Positions 32,701-47,700 are shown, counted from the stretch's first letter. The stretch is 64,000 nt of DNA from Coix lacryma-jobi var. lacryma-jobi (GCA_009763385.1 CM019826.1:65099864-65163863); one strand, 5' to 3'. Notes: generated by a model not told the origin, from the sequence alone. Numbers and translations are program-made.

Positions 32701-35700
32701 AGTAAGTAGGATCAACAACAGGGGATGTGCTTAGCTTACTGAGTTTCAGACGAGGTTCCATGGGCGTGCAGCTCGACTTGCATCCAATCAGGCCCGCCAT
32801 TTCCAGAATCTTGGCGGCATATGCACTCTGGCACACGGTGATGCCCTCCTCCGACTGTGTGACCTCCAGCCCAAGGTAGTAGCGCAGGAGCCCCAAATCG
32901 CTCATCTTGAACGTAGACTGCATCTCCATCTTGAAGGTGTCGATGTCAATCTGATGGCCGCCGGCGATGATGAGGTCATCAACATAAACCCCAACCACCA
33001 GTCGGCGTGAACCAGAGCCCCAGAGGTAGACGACGTGCTCGGACGCGCTCCTCTTGAAGCCGAGAGCGATCAGAGACTCGTCCAGCTTGGAGTACCAGGC
33101 GTGGGGAGCTTGGCGCAGCCCGTACAAAGCCTTGACGAGGTGGAGCACCTTGTGTTCATGGCCGCGCAGGATGAAGCCGGGAGGCTGCTCGATGTAGACC
33201 TCCTCCTGGATCACACCGTTGAGGAACGCGGACTTGACGTCCATGTGGTGGACTACCCATCCCTCGCAGGCGGCGTGCGCCAGGAGCAGCCGCACCGACT
33301 CCAGACGGGCAACCGGAGTGAAGACTTCGTCGAAGTCGATCTCTTGCCGCTGGACATAGCCTTTTGCGACAAGTCGCGCCTTGTGCTTGGTGACGATGCC
33401 CGCCGCGTATTTCTTGGTCTTGTAGACCCACTTGAGGCCGATCGACTTGAGCGTGGTGGCGATTCGACGAGTTCCCAGGTGCCACTCGCCTCGATTGATG
33501 TCATCTCGTCCAGCATTGCATGCCTCCAGCATTCGTGACGCAGTGCCTCCTCCAGTGATGCCGGCTCGACGTCACTCGCGAGTAGAAGTTGCTCCTCCAG
33601 GTCTCGTGCGGCAAAGCTGGGAGTTGATGCCGAGCCGATCACGTTGTCGATGCGACGAAATCGGAGCAGGACGTCGTCGTCGTGGTTGTTGTCGAGCCGC
33701 TCGCTGAGGGAGAAGCCTGGTGGAGAGGCGAATTCAACCCCGTGTGTCGGGGCCGGGCTCGACGTCGCGGGCGCTGAGGCCTGAGCTGGTGTTCCCATTG
33801 TGAACTCGTTCGACGGCGGAGTTGTGGGCGATGTTGGGGAGGCCGAGCTTGATGGAGTCGACGCAGTGGTGAGTGGTACGACGCTTGTGGTGGTGGTACC
33901 GATCGCTTCCGCCTCCACTGATCCGGGATTCTCCGCGGTGAAGTCCCCTGGCTCGCCGTCATGCTCAGCGGACCATGTTCACTGGGTTGCCTCATCGAAG
34001 ATCACGTCCCGGCTTAAGTGAACACGCCGGGTTGTTGGATCGTAGACCCTGTAGGCCTTTGATCTCGGCTCGTAGCCCACGGACACCATTTTGCGGCTGC
34101 GATCATCAAGCTTCGTCTGGTTCGGCGAGGTTACCTTGACGTGGGCGATGCTGCCGAACGTGCAGAGATGATGGACGCCTGGCGCGCTCCCAGTCCAGAG
34201 CTCGTAGGGCGTTTTGCCCCCGATGCTCTTTGAGGAGGACCGGTTGAGGAGGTAAACGGCTGTGGTGACCGCCTCACCCCAAAACACGCCAGGGAGCCCT
34301 TTTGCCTTCAGCATGCACCGCGCCGTGCCCACAACAGACTGGTTGCGGCGCTCCACGACACCATTCTGTTGAGGTGTGTATGGTGCCGTAAGCTCGCGAC
34401 GCAACCCGAGCTGGGCGCAGTACTTGGTGAAGTCCGCCGTAGTGAACTCGCCACCCTGATCGGTACGGAGGGCGAGCAGCTTCTTCCCGGTCTTCCTCTC
34501 CGCGACTGCCTGAACGCGTTTGATGGCCGCCGCTGCTCCATCCTTGGACGGGAGCAGTACCAGCCACATATATCGAGAGTAGTCATCAACCAGGTGGAGG
34601 AAGTAGTGGTTACCACTGGGTGTTGGCGGCGAGATGGGGCCACAGAGATCGCCGGGAAGGAGCTGGAGAGCTTCGGTGGAACGCCTCAGAGCCCTCTGGG
34701 GAAACGGCGCACGACACTGCTTCCCGACCATGCACGCGTCGCAGAGCTGCTCCACCTGGTTGAGCTAGGGCAGCCCACGGACGAGCTCGTCCCTTGCCAT
34801 CTTGCGGAGTGCGGTGAAGTTGACATGCCCGAACCGGGCGTGCCAGACCCAGGCGTCCTCGGTGCTCCGCGCCGCAAGGCACCACCGGCCGTGCAATGCT
34901 GGAACTCAACACGTACGAGCGCCTGGGGCCTTGTTGACACTTCTTAATGCAATTGCCCATAATAAACTTTAATGAACTGATTCTAGCAAAAGCCCTCAGA
35001 AATGTACAGGACACTCCTAGCATCACTTAATGTCAAGTTGTCACCCCCAACATGATACTAGAAATGTAATTCATTTGTGACACTGGCTCAAAAAGATATA
35101 AACAAATATTTATCCGCAAGCGCACAGATAAATATACCTGTTGTAGTAGCATTTCACCCAGGTTGTCTAGGTATCGTTATTTATATTTTACCGAAGAAAA
35201 CAATGAAGCGGGGCACAAATGGATAAAAATGTAATTTAAAGGTAGTGGAGATTACTATTCATTCATTCACTACTCACATGTCTAAACAGGGGTAAGACAA
35301 GATAAAGATAAATATTAAATAATAATAATGATAACAATAACGGGAATTCTAGAGATAGAGCGATCTACATGGATCAAGTAGAGCAGTCAGGAGATTAATT
35401 AAGAGATTCGAAACCTAAGTTACTTCATATTTACTAAGCCTAGTGGTTACTCTAGTTAATATACAATCATTTATAGCTAATTAATCTATCATCCATGATC
35501 AAGGGATATTACTAAATTAGAATCAAGAACAAAGTAATGAATTCTAACTTGCAACCGCGTCCTACTAAGGTCTACACTCGGAGGAGGACTACAAAGGACT
35601 CAACAGGACTGTCACTCCTGCGATCTACCTCTCGACCCGGAGCATAGGATGTATTCGTAGGTAAACTTAGCCTAAACACCATGTTTACACCAGTTTGACC

Positions 35701-38700
35701 ATTTAACTCTATCCGGAATAAAGCTAAGTACTTTACGAACATGATCATAAACTCTATCATAATCAGATCTATATTAAATATATAACTAGAATAAACTCCG
35801 AAACCGAATAAACTGAAATATATTAAAGTACCACAAAATCGAAAAAAGATACAAATTATCGAGTCTTCGACAACGATCCGGAGACTCAGACGAAGCTTCT
35901 AGTCGGATATGCCGACGAAGTCGCCTGCCTCTACTTGAACCTAGCTAGACTAAACTCTAATCTTGATGTAGAGCTCTAACTCTCTCTCTAGAAACCCTAA
36001 TTCTCTGTCTTCTGTCTTGTCTTCTCTTCTGATCTCTCCTCTGGAGGGGGTCAGGGGTCTGGTTATATAGCCCTGGGCGTGGAACCGTGGCCATTAGATC
36101 AAACCGACTTAAGGTACGGTCGAGATGCATCCTAGAGGTCGGTGGAGGAAGGTTCCGGAAGGAGGAGACGTAGGGGCTCTGGCCAGGACCGACCGGTGGG
36201 CCCAGGGGACCGGTCGGTCCCACAGGTCAGACTCCCGGGGTGTCTCGCCTCGTGGTGTCCTCTGGTGTCCTCTGGAGTCTTCTAGAGACTTCCTGACGTG
36301 GCGGTGGAGTAATCTGCGTCGGGTTCCTTCTTGGGGAAGCAATGTAGTCCGGTTTTCCTGTTTAATCCCTGAAAAATATAGAATCACCAAAACTCGTGGA
36401 ATTTGTTAGTTTAAACCTCCTATTTCTAAGTTGGCAATTCTTTTTGGCATTTATTCAAGTATTGTTGACAGTAAATAATTATAGTTAATAGATGTCAACA
36501 AACTCCCCCAAGCTAAACTTTTGCTAGTCCCTTAGCAAACATCGGGTTCGGGTTCTGAGAGTAAAATTGTAAACTACTTTAATATACAAGCCATCAACTG
36601 AAAACTTTCTTGAAAAGAATTTGGAAGAATTTTCACATGTTCCCTTCGTCAATCTGTTACCTTAGTTTAGAATTATTGAAAGTTAGAAGCAATCAAGTCA
36701 AGTACTATGTCTCAAATTCCTCATTCCAACTTTACTCCGGAGTTTTGCAAGATTTTCCTAATAAAAGCTCAGAGAACCCCTGTATGACATCTTTCAAATA
36801 TATTTTTAAGATTAAAAGCACAACTTACTAAGTCAAAGTTCAGAGCTTAGGGAGAGAAATGTCACACCCTTAGATCAAGTATTTGAAGCTTTTTAAATTT
36901 GTCAACTCTTACTGGCATATTGTAATTAGAGGGACCATGGGCTATCATTCTTTTTCTTTTCATATTTTTTGTCACACGCTTTTTTTTGTGAGGTAGTCAG
37001 ACACTTGTCACTATTTTTGCATAGTCTCATGCCTCTAACACAATACTACTTCGGAAGAGTGAATCTTTTATATTTATAAAAGCTTGATCTTTGGAGCATG
37101 ATAAACCTCTCTACCATAGCTAAAAACTTAGAACAGAGTAAGCAGCCTCAAAGTATGAATCATTTATTATCAGGCTTTAGTTATTATGTCATACAGGTTC
37201 TCATCGTATGTTTGAAGTTTTCAAAATTAAAATTCCGGAGATTCATTGAAACTAAGAACAAGATAAATAGCAGCTTAGACTTTTTCGTCTCTAATTCTCA
37301 ACTATCCAAACTTTGGTTAAGATCATTGTTTTGAGATTTTTCAATTAAAAAATTGAAAGGAATTGTCTTGCAGTTGAGGCTATGTAAAGCAGCTCTTTTT
37401 CTTCTTTTTTTTATATATATTCTACTTCAAGATTAAAATACTAAATAGATACTAGTTGACGATACTAAACACAAACAAAAAGCAAACAGAGGGGTACAAC
37501 ATACTTACCTCGGGAATAGGGGGTCCTCCCCCAAGCTAGTTTCACTCGTACGGTGGTGGCGGCTGAGGTGGATTAATTCCCATGTGTCCGAAAAGGTAGC
37601 AGAAATTCTCGTTCGTCTGAGCGCCTTGATGATGTATCTCTTCAAGAGTGTGGCGCATGTCTTCTTGACCCGTCTCAAGATGAGTAATACGAGTGTCGAT
37701 GCCCTGAAAGTAAGGCTCTCTGTGGTATGGGAACTGATGGTATGGTTGGTGTTCTGGGTAACCATGAGTGGCATGGTAGGAATATGGATGATGAGTGGCA
37801 TCATGAACGCCTCTCCCAGAGAAAGACATTCGTCTTCCCTGGAAGTCATACATCGTATCCTCTTCGCGATGCGGTGGAGTGTAATTGTGAAAGTTTCCTT
37901 GTCCCCATGAACCTTGTGGTGTATGTTGCTCGTAAGTAGCAGTATCTTCCCAGGCTTGATGGTGTGATGTAGATGGTCCAGCTCGTTCGAATCCTTGATA
38001 ATGAGTGTAAGCTGGTCCAGGTGGTGCAGCATCTTCTCCTTGATATCTCGGGGCAGTGTTTCTGGTGAATCTTGCGGAGAGGCTTCTTCCTACTCCCGCG
38101 CCAGGTCTCTGCACGTTTAGCAAAAAGGTTTCCACGACATACAGACCAAGTGATCTGTTTGGCAACTCATATTCATTTATATATCCTTTATATTGCATGT
38201 AGAGTTTGTTATTTCTCTTCTTTATGAGATGTGCTTGACTGAAGAAGTAGAAACCGATTACTGGTCGTGGAGTGGAGATGTACATAATATTTCCATTTAA
38301 GTTCAGATTTCCAGCAAGACGAGTAACCCAAGAAGTGATAGATATGGGGCCTTGTAGAGTGTGAATGTAAGGCCAGTAGTCTACCAGGAGTTTTACGGGT
38401 GAGATTTTAGTTTTCTTGACCATAGCATACATAAGCTTTAACTCCTCAATTCTAACAATACGACCCTCTTGCCTAGGAAAGAGAGTGAAACCTAGCCACT
38501 TGTGCATCACCCTTAATGTGGGGTTGTGTATATCATTAGTGCAAGGGCGATGATCTGTTTTCTTGCCAGTAATGTCCTTCCAAAAGCTATCTTTATCAAA
38601 GTTTCTTAAGGCAACATCTAAGTCTACGGCGCAGTTTTCAGGAAAACCCAAATTTAGACTGAACTGTTTCCATGTGAGAGTGAAAGGTTCATTATACAGC

Positions 38701-41700
38701 CTAAAGTAGACATATGTGTCATCCGAAGAGAGAGTGCAAAGAAATTCTAGAGTGAGTAATCTACAACCCTCTTCAGAGAGCTCCCAAGTGTTCTCCCCCC
38801 CAATATTATGGAAGACTAGATCGAACTCAGAGTCCATACCTGTGTCTCGGAGAAATTGTGAATCAAAGGTAGGAGTATGGGTGTACTCTTTGTCGCGATA
38901 TTGCCTGAGCAGGTCCTTCTCGTAGGCTGTCTGGAGCTTGATGTGCCTTTCATGAAGAAGATCACGTGGCTCGGTGCAAGGTCGAGATGGCGGACTAGAG
39001 GGGGTGAATAGTCCTTTTTAAATTTAAATTTAATCGGAGCGGCTAACCGAAACAAATGCGAAATTAAAACTATCGGTCTAGCCAAGACTACACCCCTCTA
39101 CCTATACTCTATGACACCTTACAAAAGATCTTAATCAATGCAAATAAGGTGTCGGGCTAGCTAGAGCTCACCTAACCAATTCTAGAAGCAAGGTCACACA
39201 AGCCTATGCAACTAGTACTTTAAGCACGGGGGAGCTCCTATGCAATCTAGCAAGCAAAGCACAAAGCCTAAGTGTAGAAAGACAGAGAATGGGGCAATTG
39301 GCCACACCTCAATGGGAGGGGGCGCCTTCTATTATATAGCTGCTGGACTTGCTTACAAGGCAGGGGGTAATCTCCCTGATTTACATCTGCTAACTATAGC
39401 AACTAATCACTGATTTCCATATGCTAATTGCCTGATTTACAGCTGCTAACTATAGCAACTAATCACTGATTTCCATATGCTAATTGCCTGATTTACAGCT
39501 GCTAATTATGGCTGTGCTATCCATAATTAGCAGGGGATATTCTATTTCCTAACACCCGCCCGCAGTCGCAGCGGGAGGCTCCCGGACGCAAAGACTGGAC
39601 CGAAAATCCTGGAATAATGCCGTCGGAAGTCCTTTAGTCATGAGGTCAGCAAACTGATGGGAGGACGGCACGTGGAGTACCCGGATCTCACCAAGGGCAA
39701 CCTTCTCACGGACGAAGTGAATGTCGATCTCGATGTGCTTCGTTCGCTTGTGGTGGACCGGGTTAGCCGTCATGTAGACGGCGCTGACGTTGTCACAGAA
39801 GACAACAGTGGCAGACGGTAGCTGGATATGGAGCTCCTGAAGTAGCTGCCGAAGCCAACAACACTCAGCCACAACATGTGCCACAGCACGATACTCAGCC
39901 TCGGCGCTGGAACGTGACACCGTGGTCTGGCGTTTGGAGGACCAGGAGACCAAAGTGTCGCCGAGGTAGACGCAAAAGCCGGAAGTGGAGCGTCGGGAGT
40001 CTGGACAGCCTGCCCAGTCGGCGTCAGAATAGGCAGTCAGCTTGTCAACAGACCCGGTGCCGATGTGAAGGCCCGAGGAGAGGGTCCCCTTCACATAGCG
40101 CAGGATGCGCTTGATGAGCGCACGGTGGGGCTCCCGAGGAGCGTGCATGAAGAGGCACACTTGCTGCACAGCATATGCCAGATCAGGACGAGTCAACGTC
40201 AGGTACTGGAGAGCTCCCGCCAAGCTCCTGTACTCAGATGCGTCCTTCTCTGACAGCAGCTCCCCGTCGGTCGCAGAGAGCTTGGCGTGAGTGTCCACGG
40301 GTGTCGCTGTTGGGTGACACTCAGCCATGCCTGCACGCTGAAGAAGCTCGATGGCGTACTGTCGCTGGGAGAGGAAGAGGTCGTCCGAAGAGCGCGTGAC
40401 GGCGATGCCGAGGAAGTGGTGTAGGGCGCCCAGGTCCGTCATGGCGAACTCGGAGCTCAACCGAGTCATGATGCGCTGAAGAAGGGCCGAGGACGAGGCG
40501 GTGAGGACGATGTCGTCGACGTACAACAACAGGTAGGCGAGGCTCGTCCCTTCTCGTAGAACGAAAAGAGACGGGTCGGAGGCGGAGGCGGTGAAGCCAA
40601 GCTGCCGGACGAAGGTGGCGAAGCGCTAGTGCCAGGCGCGCGGAGCCTGCTTGAGTCCATACAAGGACTTCAGCAGACGACAGACGTGATCTGGGGCACC
40701 GGGATCGACGAACCCTGGCGGCTGCTGGCAGTAGACAGTCTCCTCGAGGTGGCCGTGAAGAAAGGCGTTCTTCACATCCAGCTGGTGAATCGGCCATGCA
40801 CAGGATGCAGCGATGCTGAGGACAGACCGTATAGTGGCCGGTTTGACAACCGGGCTGAAGGTCTCATCGTAGTCGACGCCCTCGCGCTGGGAGAAGCCTC
40901 GGACGACCCAGCGGGCCTTGTGGCGGGCAAGGGACCCATCGACATGGAACTTATGCCGGAAAATCCACTTTCCCGTCACGACGTTGGCCCCAGGGGGCCG
41001 CGGAACGAGCTGCCAGGTGTTGTTGTCGACGAGGGCCTGGTACTCATCCATCATCGCGGCACGCCAGTTGGCGTCGGCCAGGGCGCTGCGATAGTTTGAC
41101 GGAAGCGGCGACGGTAAGGATGACACCGTGGCTGCCAGCCCCTCATAGCTGACGCGGGGGATGGCACCCGTCATGGTACGAGTGACCCGCGGAGGCGGCG
41201 GCGGAGGCTGCGGCGGCGGTGGAGCAGTGGATGTCGCCGGTGCTGGTGCCGAAGGTGGTGTCGAGGTATCAGGAGCAGCACAGGCTGCTGGGGCAGCTGC
41301 CGGCTCGGATGTAGGCGTCGTCCGAGAGCGGCGAACATAGACGTGTGAGAAAGGAACCATGCTGGGTCCAGGCGGGGGCACGTGACCACGCCCGCCCGGT
41401 GCCGAGGAAGAGGAGCCGTGGGAGGCTGCAGCGTCGGAGGGTGGCTGCTCAACATCCGAGGGGGATGGAGCGACCGCGGGCGTCGAGGATGGAGTCCCAC
41501 CTGCAACAACAGTAGAACAAGGCACCGAAACCATATCGTCGTCGAGGAGGAAATCTAAGGAGGACGGGGGGGAGGCGTCAGGGGTGGTTGTAAAGGGGAA
41601 GGTGGTCTCGTCAAAAACGACATGGCGAGAGATGATAATGCGACGGGTGGAAAGGTCGAGGCAGCGGTAACCTTTGTGAGATGATGGGTATCCTAGGAAG

Positions 41701-44700
41701 ACGCATGCTGTAGAGCGAGGGGCGAGCTTATGTTTGGAGGTCGCTTGCATATTGGGGTAACAGAGGCACCCGAAAACACGTAAATGGCTATAGGATGGTG
41801 GCTGATTATGTAGACGAGTGTAGGGGTTTCATGCTGGACGGAGGAGGATGGACGCCGATTAAGGAGATAGCAGGCTGTCAGGAGCCCCTCAGCCCAATAT
41901 GTGGGCGGCAGGGAAGCATGGAGAAGCATGGTGCGAATGGAGTTGTTGAGCGTGCGAATAATACGTTCAGCTTTGCCATTTTGGGGTGATGTGTAGGGAC
42001 AGGAGAGGCGGAGGTGGGTACCTTGGGCAGCGAGGAAGTTGGTGGTGGCGGCGTTGAGGAATTCAGTGCCGTTATCAGCCTGAAAACATTTAATGGGAAG
42101 GCTGAACTGTGTGTTGGCAAGCGCAACAAGTTCGACTAAGTGTTGGTAAACCTCGGATTTTTTGCGAAGAGGAAAAACCCAACAGTAGTGACTATAATCA
42201 TCCAAGCATACCAAGTAATAGGAAAAGCCTGACAAGCTGTTTACAGGGGATGTCCATACATCGCAGTGAATAAGCTCAAAGGGTGTATGAGTTATGGAAT
42301 GCGAGGAGCTGAAGGGTAGACGCGTGTGCTTGCCTATCTGACATGAGTGACATAGGGAGCGGTCTACTTTATTACAAAAAACAGCATGAGTTTTATTTAG
42401 GCGTTCTAATGCAGCGGGGGATGGATGGCCAAGACGTTGATGCCACAGAGTCGACGTAGTGGCCAGGAGAGCATGAGGTGGTACGGCTGGAGTGGTGGTA
42501 GGCATGGTGTAAAGGTCCCCGTCGCAGTTACAGCGGAGAAGCACCCGTCCCGTCTTGAGATCCTTAACAGAAAAACCATGTGCGTCAAATTCAAAGGAGC
42601 AACTATTGTCGCGAGTGAATTGACGTACAGATAAAAGGTTGCGGGCTAGAGCAGGTGCAACAAGAATATTGTTAAGGGCGAAATTTGTGTTGGGTGTGGA
42701 GAGGATGGAATGACCTCTAGACGTAACAGGAATGCGAGTGCCATTGCCTACTGTTATTGAGGAGATGGAGGGAGGGAGAGGTTGAATAAGCATACCATCC
42801 GAGGACGTCATGTGTGTGGAGGCGCCGGAGTCCACCACCCAGGGTGAGTTGCCCTGCAGATTCATGGTCTGCAGGGCAGCAATGAGGCCGGCTACATCCC
42901 AGGAGTTGGAGCTGCTGGAGGACGTCTGGAGCGGAGCAAAGGCGGTGTGGGCCTGCGGAGAGGAGCCGAGAATGCCCTGGTTTCGCCCAGCCTGGGAACC
43001 AGAGGCAGCAGGGGCGCCAAAACCTCCCTGGCGACGCTGTCCAGGAGCTGAGACACGTTCTCCAGGGGCCACGCGTGCTCCAGTCCAAGGATTGAAGCCC
43101 CAGGGAACGCGTTTATTGGTGTTGGTGCCACTGGAAGTGTTGGAGAAGGGCTGCTGGCCGCCCTTCTTGAAGGTGGAGCGCCGGCCGCCCTGCTGCTGCT
43201 GCTGATAACCACCTTGCTGCTGCTGCTGCTGATGGCCGCCAGGAAAGGATGCAGCAGCCAGGAGCGTGGTGGTGGCACGCAACTTCTCCTCGTTTTGCAG
43301 ACGAAGTTCCTTGAGGATGAGCTGGTGCCTGGCGCCGGCGAAGGTGAGGGGCTGCTGCCCGGCGATGTTGTCGGCGACGTTGGAGTAGGCTTCATTGAGC
43401 CCACGCAGCAGGTTGAGGACGAGATTGGGCTCACTGACGGGCTGCCCAACATCGCGAAGTTCGTCGGCCTTCTCCTTCATGCGGACGCAGTAGGCATCGA
43501 TGGAGGAGTCCCCCTGAGTCATCGAGTGGAACTCGTGACTCAGGAAGATGGCGCGAGGGGCTTTGTTGGCCTGGAACACCTCACCGATGGCCTTCCAGAG
43601 CGCAGCTGCCGTCTGCGTGGCGTCGGTCATGGCGAGGTTGAGGACGGCGTCGGAGACGGTGCTGTACATCCAGCCACGGACGCAGAAGTCGGCCTGCGCC
43701 CAAGCCTCGTCGGTAGGGCGTGAGGTGGAGGCGGGGTTGAGGTGATGCAGGAGACCGAACTTCCCACACGTGGCCTGGAATGCCGTCGACCACTTGGTGT
43801 AGTTGGAGGGCTTCAGCTCCAAGGTCATGGGGACATGGAGCTTGATGTTGATGGTGGCATAGGGGCAGATTGAGGGTGTGGGATCGGACCCCAGGGCACC
43901 GCTGGTGGCAGAGGAGGGTCTGATGTGGTTCCTATGGAGAAGAGGGAGGGGGCTACACCCAGGGGAGAGGGGCGGCGCTGGAAGAGGGAGGAGGGGGGGG
44001 ATCGGAATTAAACCCGGACTGCTGATACCATGTAGAAAGATAGAGAATGGGGCAATTGGCCACACCTCAATGGGAGGGGGCGCCTTCTATTATATAGCTG
44101 CTGGACTTGCTTACAAGGCAGGGGGTAATCTCCCTGATTTACATCTGCTAACTATAGCAACTAATCACTGATTTCCATATGCTAATTGCCTGATTTACAG
44201 CTGCTAACTATAGCAACTAATCACTGATTTCCATATGCTAATTGCCTGATTTACAGCTGCTAATTATGGCTGTGCTATCCATAATTAGCAGGGGATATTC
44301 TATTTCCTAACACTAAGCTCACTAGCAATGCTCAATAACAAGGCTACACAAGCCAAATTAGAGAGCTCAACTTAGCTACACAGACTAAGCAACTAAACAC
44401 TAGCACAAGGATTAGAATTGCAATACAAGCTAGTGTAAACAGCAGGTAGTCTGTACTACCGGGCTGCTAGGCCGGTACTACCGACACCGGTACTATCGGG
44501 CTGTTAGGCCGGTACTACCGAGCACCTGCAGGAAGCTACGAAATCAAAGTGGGCGAGATGCAAACTCAGATCTAGCAATTACCACACTTCCATAGATGAT
44601 GTAGATGACGGTTGTAGCTTCCCAAGTCTTGATTCATTGCCAAAAGGTAGATCGAGTCTTCCCAACCTAAGATAGAGTGAAGGAGGGAGGAAGAACACGA

Positions 44701-47700
44701 AGAACACAAACAAGCGTAATATGCAAGGAACAAAGAACAATAAGAGCAACAAGAGACGGGGACACAAGATTTTATCCCGAGGTTCACTTGGTTGCCACCA
44801 AGCTAGTCCCCGTTGAAGCAAGCCCAAGGTTGCCGCCGATCCTCTTGCTAGTGGTGACACTAAGCCAACCTCTCCATGATGGAGTGCTCACCAAGAGCTC
44901 TAGCTTTCGATATGGCCGGACCACTTGGCGCTCTTCACGCCTCTTCTCCACTAGAGTTGCTCTTTGCGATCTCCCGCGGGGCGAGCACAATGCTCCTCAC
45001 AAAGCTTCTCCGGAGCCACGCACAATCTTCACGCGGGCTTCACGACGGAGACAAGCACCAAGCCGTCTAGGAGGTGGCAACCTCCAAGAGTAATAAGCAC
45101 CACCGGCTTGCAACTCGAACACCTAGTGCCACTCGATGCTATCTCTAAAAGCAACGCACTAGGATCGCTCTCTCACACAATCGGATAAGCACTAAAGCAT
45201 ATGTGTGTTAAAGGGGTCGCTAGCACATCCACACAAGCCACCAAGGCTATGGAGTGCTTAGCCAACTTGACCAACCCGCCCAAGGCCGGTTACCACGACT
45301 ATATATAGCCCCAAGGGCCAACTAGCCGTTATGCTCCTTCACTGGGCATTCAGCGCTACGGTCGGTAGTACCGACCCCCTGGGGCGGTAGTACCGACTGT
45401 GTCAGATCTAGCCGTTACGCACGGCGCGTTGACCAAACGAACAACCGACCCCTGGTCGGTACCACCGACGGTCGGTAGTACCGGCCCTATGGTGGTACTA
45501 CCGACAGGCCAACCTGGGACTACACAGAGAGCTCCTAGACTTCCTCCAGACCTTGGTACCACCGATGGTCGGTAGTATCGGCCTTATGGCGGTACTACCG
45601 ACAGGCCAACTTTGGATCTACACAGAGAGCATCCAAACTTCTCCGCCTTCGGAACATTCAACGGTCGGTAGTACCGGCCCTATGGCGGTACTACCGGCAG
45701 GCCAAATCTGGCCACTTCCAGAGAGCCTGCAAACTTCTCACACCTCGAATCCTCCAACGGTCGGTAGTACCGGCCCTATGGCGGTACTACCGGCAGGCCA
45801 AACTTAGCTCAACACAGAGAGCCTGCAAACTTCTCAGGACCTCGGTACCACCGACCCTCTGGTCGGTACTACCGAGGGTCGGTACAACCGACCCTATGGC
45901 GGTACAACCGCCAGGCCATTTCAGACTCAACACAGAGAGCATTGCACACAGCACCTTTGGGCGGTTCTACCGACCCCCCCGGGCGGTACTACCGACCACA
46001 CTCAGAAAACTTCCTTTTCTTCTCTGTGTTGATCCAAATCAACTCCAACAACTTCTCCTTTGCAAATGTGCCAACACCACCAAGTGTACATCACCATGTG
46101 CATGTGTGTTAGCATTTTCACAATCACTTTCAAAGGATTTTCACTTGCTCTTACTGCGCCACTCGATCCTAGCAACATCGCAAAGTTAGATCGCTCAAGT
46201 GGCACTAGATGACCGATATGCAAACAAGTTTGCTCCTCTTAATAGTACGGCCATCTATCCTAAACCCGGTCATAATCTTCTCTACACACCTATGACCGGT
46301 GAAATGAAATGCCCTACAAATATACCTTTGCCTTGCGCATTCCATTTCATCTCCTTCGGTGTTGATGCAACACATGCACCAACCTCTTCATCAAATGATA
46401 TGATCCACTTCATATCATCACATGGCCTCCATGGTCCATCGATCTTGACATCACTTGCTCTTCACCATCGCTTTGGTCCTTCGGCGCCAAGTCTTGCTTA
46501 AGCCTCCCGACACTCGGTACCAACGGCTTCAAAGCCTCCAACTTGCCCTTCACCTTCGCAACCGGTCCATCAAGCCAAGTCTTGCCTTGATCTTCACCAT
46601 CTTAGCCACATGACCACATGTCATGTTTCATGTGCATTTAAGCTCCTTCATCACATGTGTGAGCCTTGCAACATCTTCCAAGCCATTTCACCTCTATGGT
46701 ATATGTTGCTCACACATGATCACCTATGGATTAATCACCTGTGTAATTCACTTCAAACACATATTAATCCACCTAAGTTGTCACTCAATTACCAAAACCA
46801 AACTAGGACCTTTCACTCGGACCGGCTCGTGGTAGAGGATCGAGGCAGAGATGAGGTATCCATGTCCGAGCCTCCTTGTGATGAGCCAGCTCGCGAACGG
46901 CTTCTCGTTGATCGGAAAGTGAGCGTGTTCTTCGCCTTTCTCAAGAAGTTGCTCATCTTTGCTGCAAAAATAAGAGAGCACACAGACAAAACTAGTGGAA
47001 CAAGTGAGGGTTAGAGTAAATAAATGCTAGAGAGTTAGCGGTCCAAAAGTCAGTAGTCCAGGAGTCAGTCGTTCAAGTTGACACTTTTATTTCAACTTCT
47101 CCTAGTTCATTAACTAATTGGACAACACTTCCCTTCTCTTATTGATTTCTCTTGCTTGCTCTCACTATCCCTTTCTACTTGCAACTAGCTCAAAGCTTCC
47201 TCCTCTATTCTCTCGTATCTTCACTCACTTAGAAACTACCCTAAATGAAGTGCTAAGTGAACTCTAAATTGAAATTTCGAATTTTGAAGTGAAGCTGGTG
47301 TTTTTGAAGAGTGGAGTGTGTGGAGAGTGAAGAATGCTTGCGAATTTATAGGGGGAGAGTGGGGAGGCCGGTCGGTCTAGTGGTGGGACCGACCGGTCCC
47401 CTCCTGGGCCCACTTCACTCCAACTTTTTCCCTTACCTACCTTGCTCAAGTTCCCACTCTTTGGAGTATATGCCGACGGTTGCATGTGGTGGTAGGTGAG
47501 ATGAGTGGTTGTGAGTGCATGTGATAATTTGAAGTGATATGATGTGGGTCCCAGGTGTCTGTGGGTCCGTATGTCTCTCGTATTTATACAATGTAAGTAT
47601 AAAGAAAATTGCTTTTATGAAACTATAGAAAACAAGGATTCTAATGATGAAATTCTTATATGTTTTTGTTGCCGTAGTAAATAATACTTACGGGGTTCGT

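Larger units (their letters stand above)
39273..44312 (-). mobile_element. Copia B: Ty1/copia (Retrofit/Hopscotch-like), 5.0 kb, very young
   Basis: LTRs of 282 bp lie at 39273-39554 and 44031-44312 and differ at one base that I can see. The flanking duplication CTAAG is perfect (39268-39272 and 44313-44317). The primer site TGGTATCAGC abuts the right LTR (44021-44030). The purine tract GCGGGCGGG on the minus strand precedes the left LTR. It is inserted in a SIRE-type solo LTR. Confidence 0.95.
38975..46815 (-). mobile_element. SIRE-type solo LTR (about 2.8 kb) holding copia B
   Basis: On the minus strand it starts TGAAAGGTCCTAG (46815) and ends CGACCTTGCA (38975), with TG/CA ends. A perfect CTCGG duplication flanks it (38970-38974 and 46816-46820). 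It has no internal region, primer site or polypurine tract outside copia B, so it is a solo LTR left by recombination between the two LTRs of an element. It interrupts the Athila envelope-position ORF. Confidence 0.85.

Noticed and set aside
35100..35360. CRISPR-like or other array among AT-rich repeats
   Set aside because: No regular repeat-spacer pattern; this is LTR sequence of a plant retrotransposon.
44572..45200. ORFs of 70-140 codons in the SIRE-type LTR
   Set aside because: LTR sequence without domains; both strands are open by chance.
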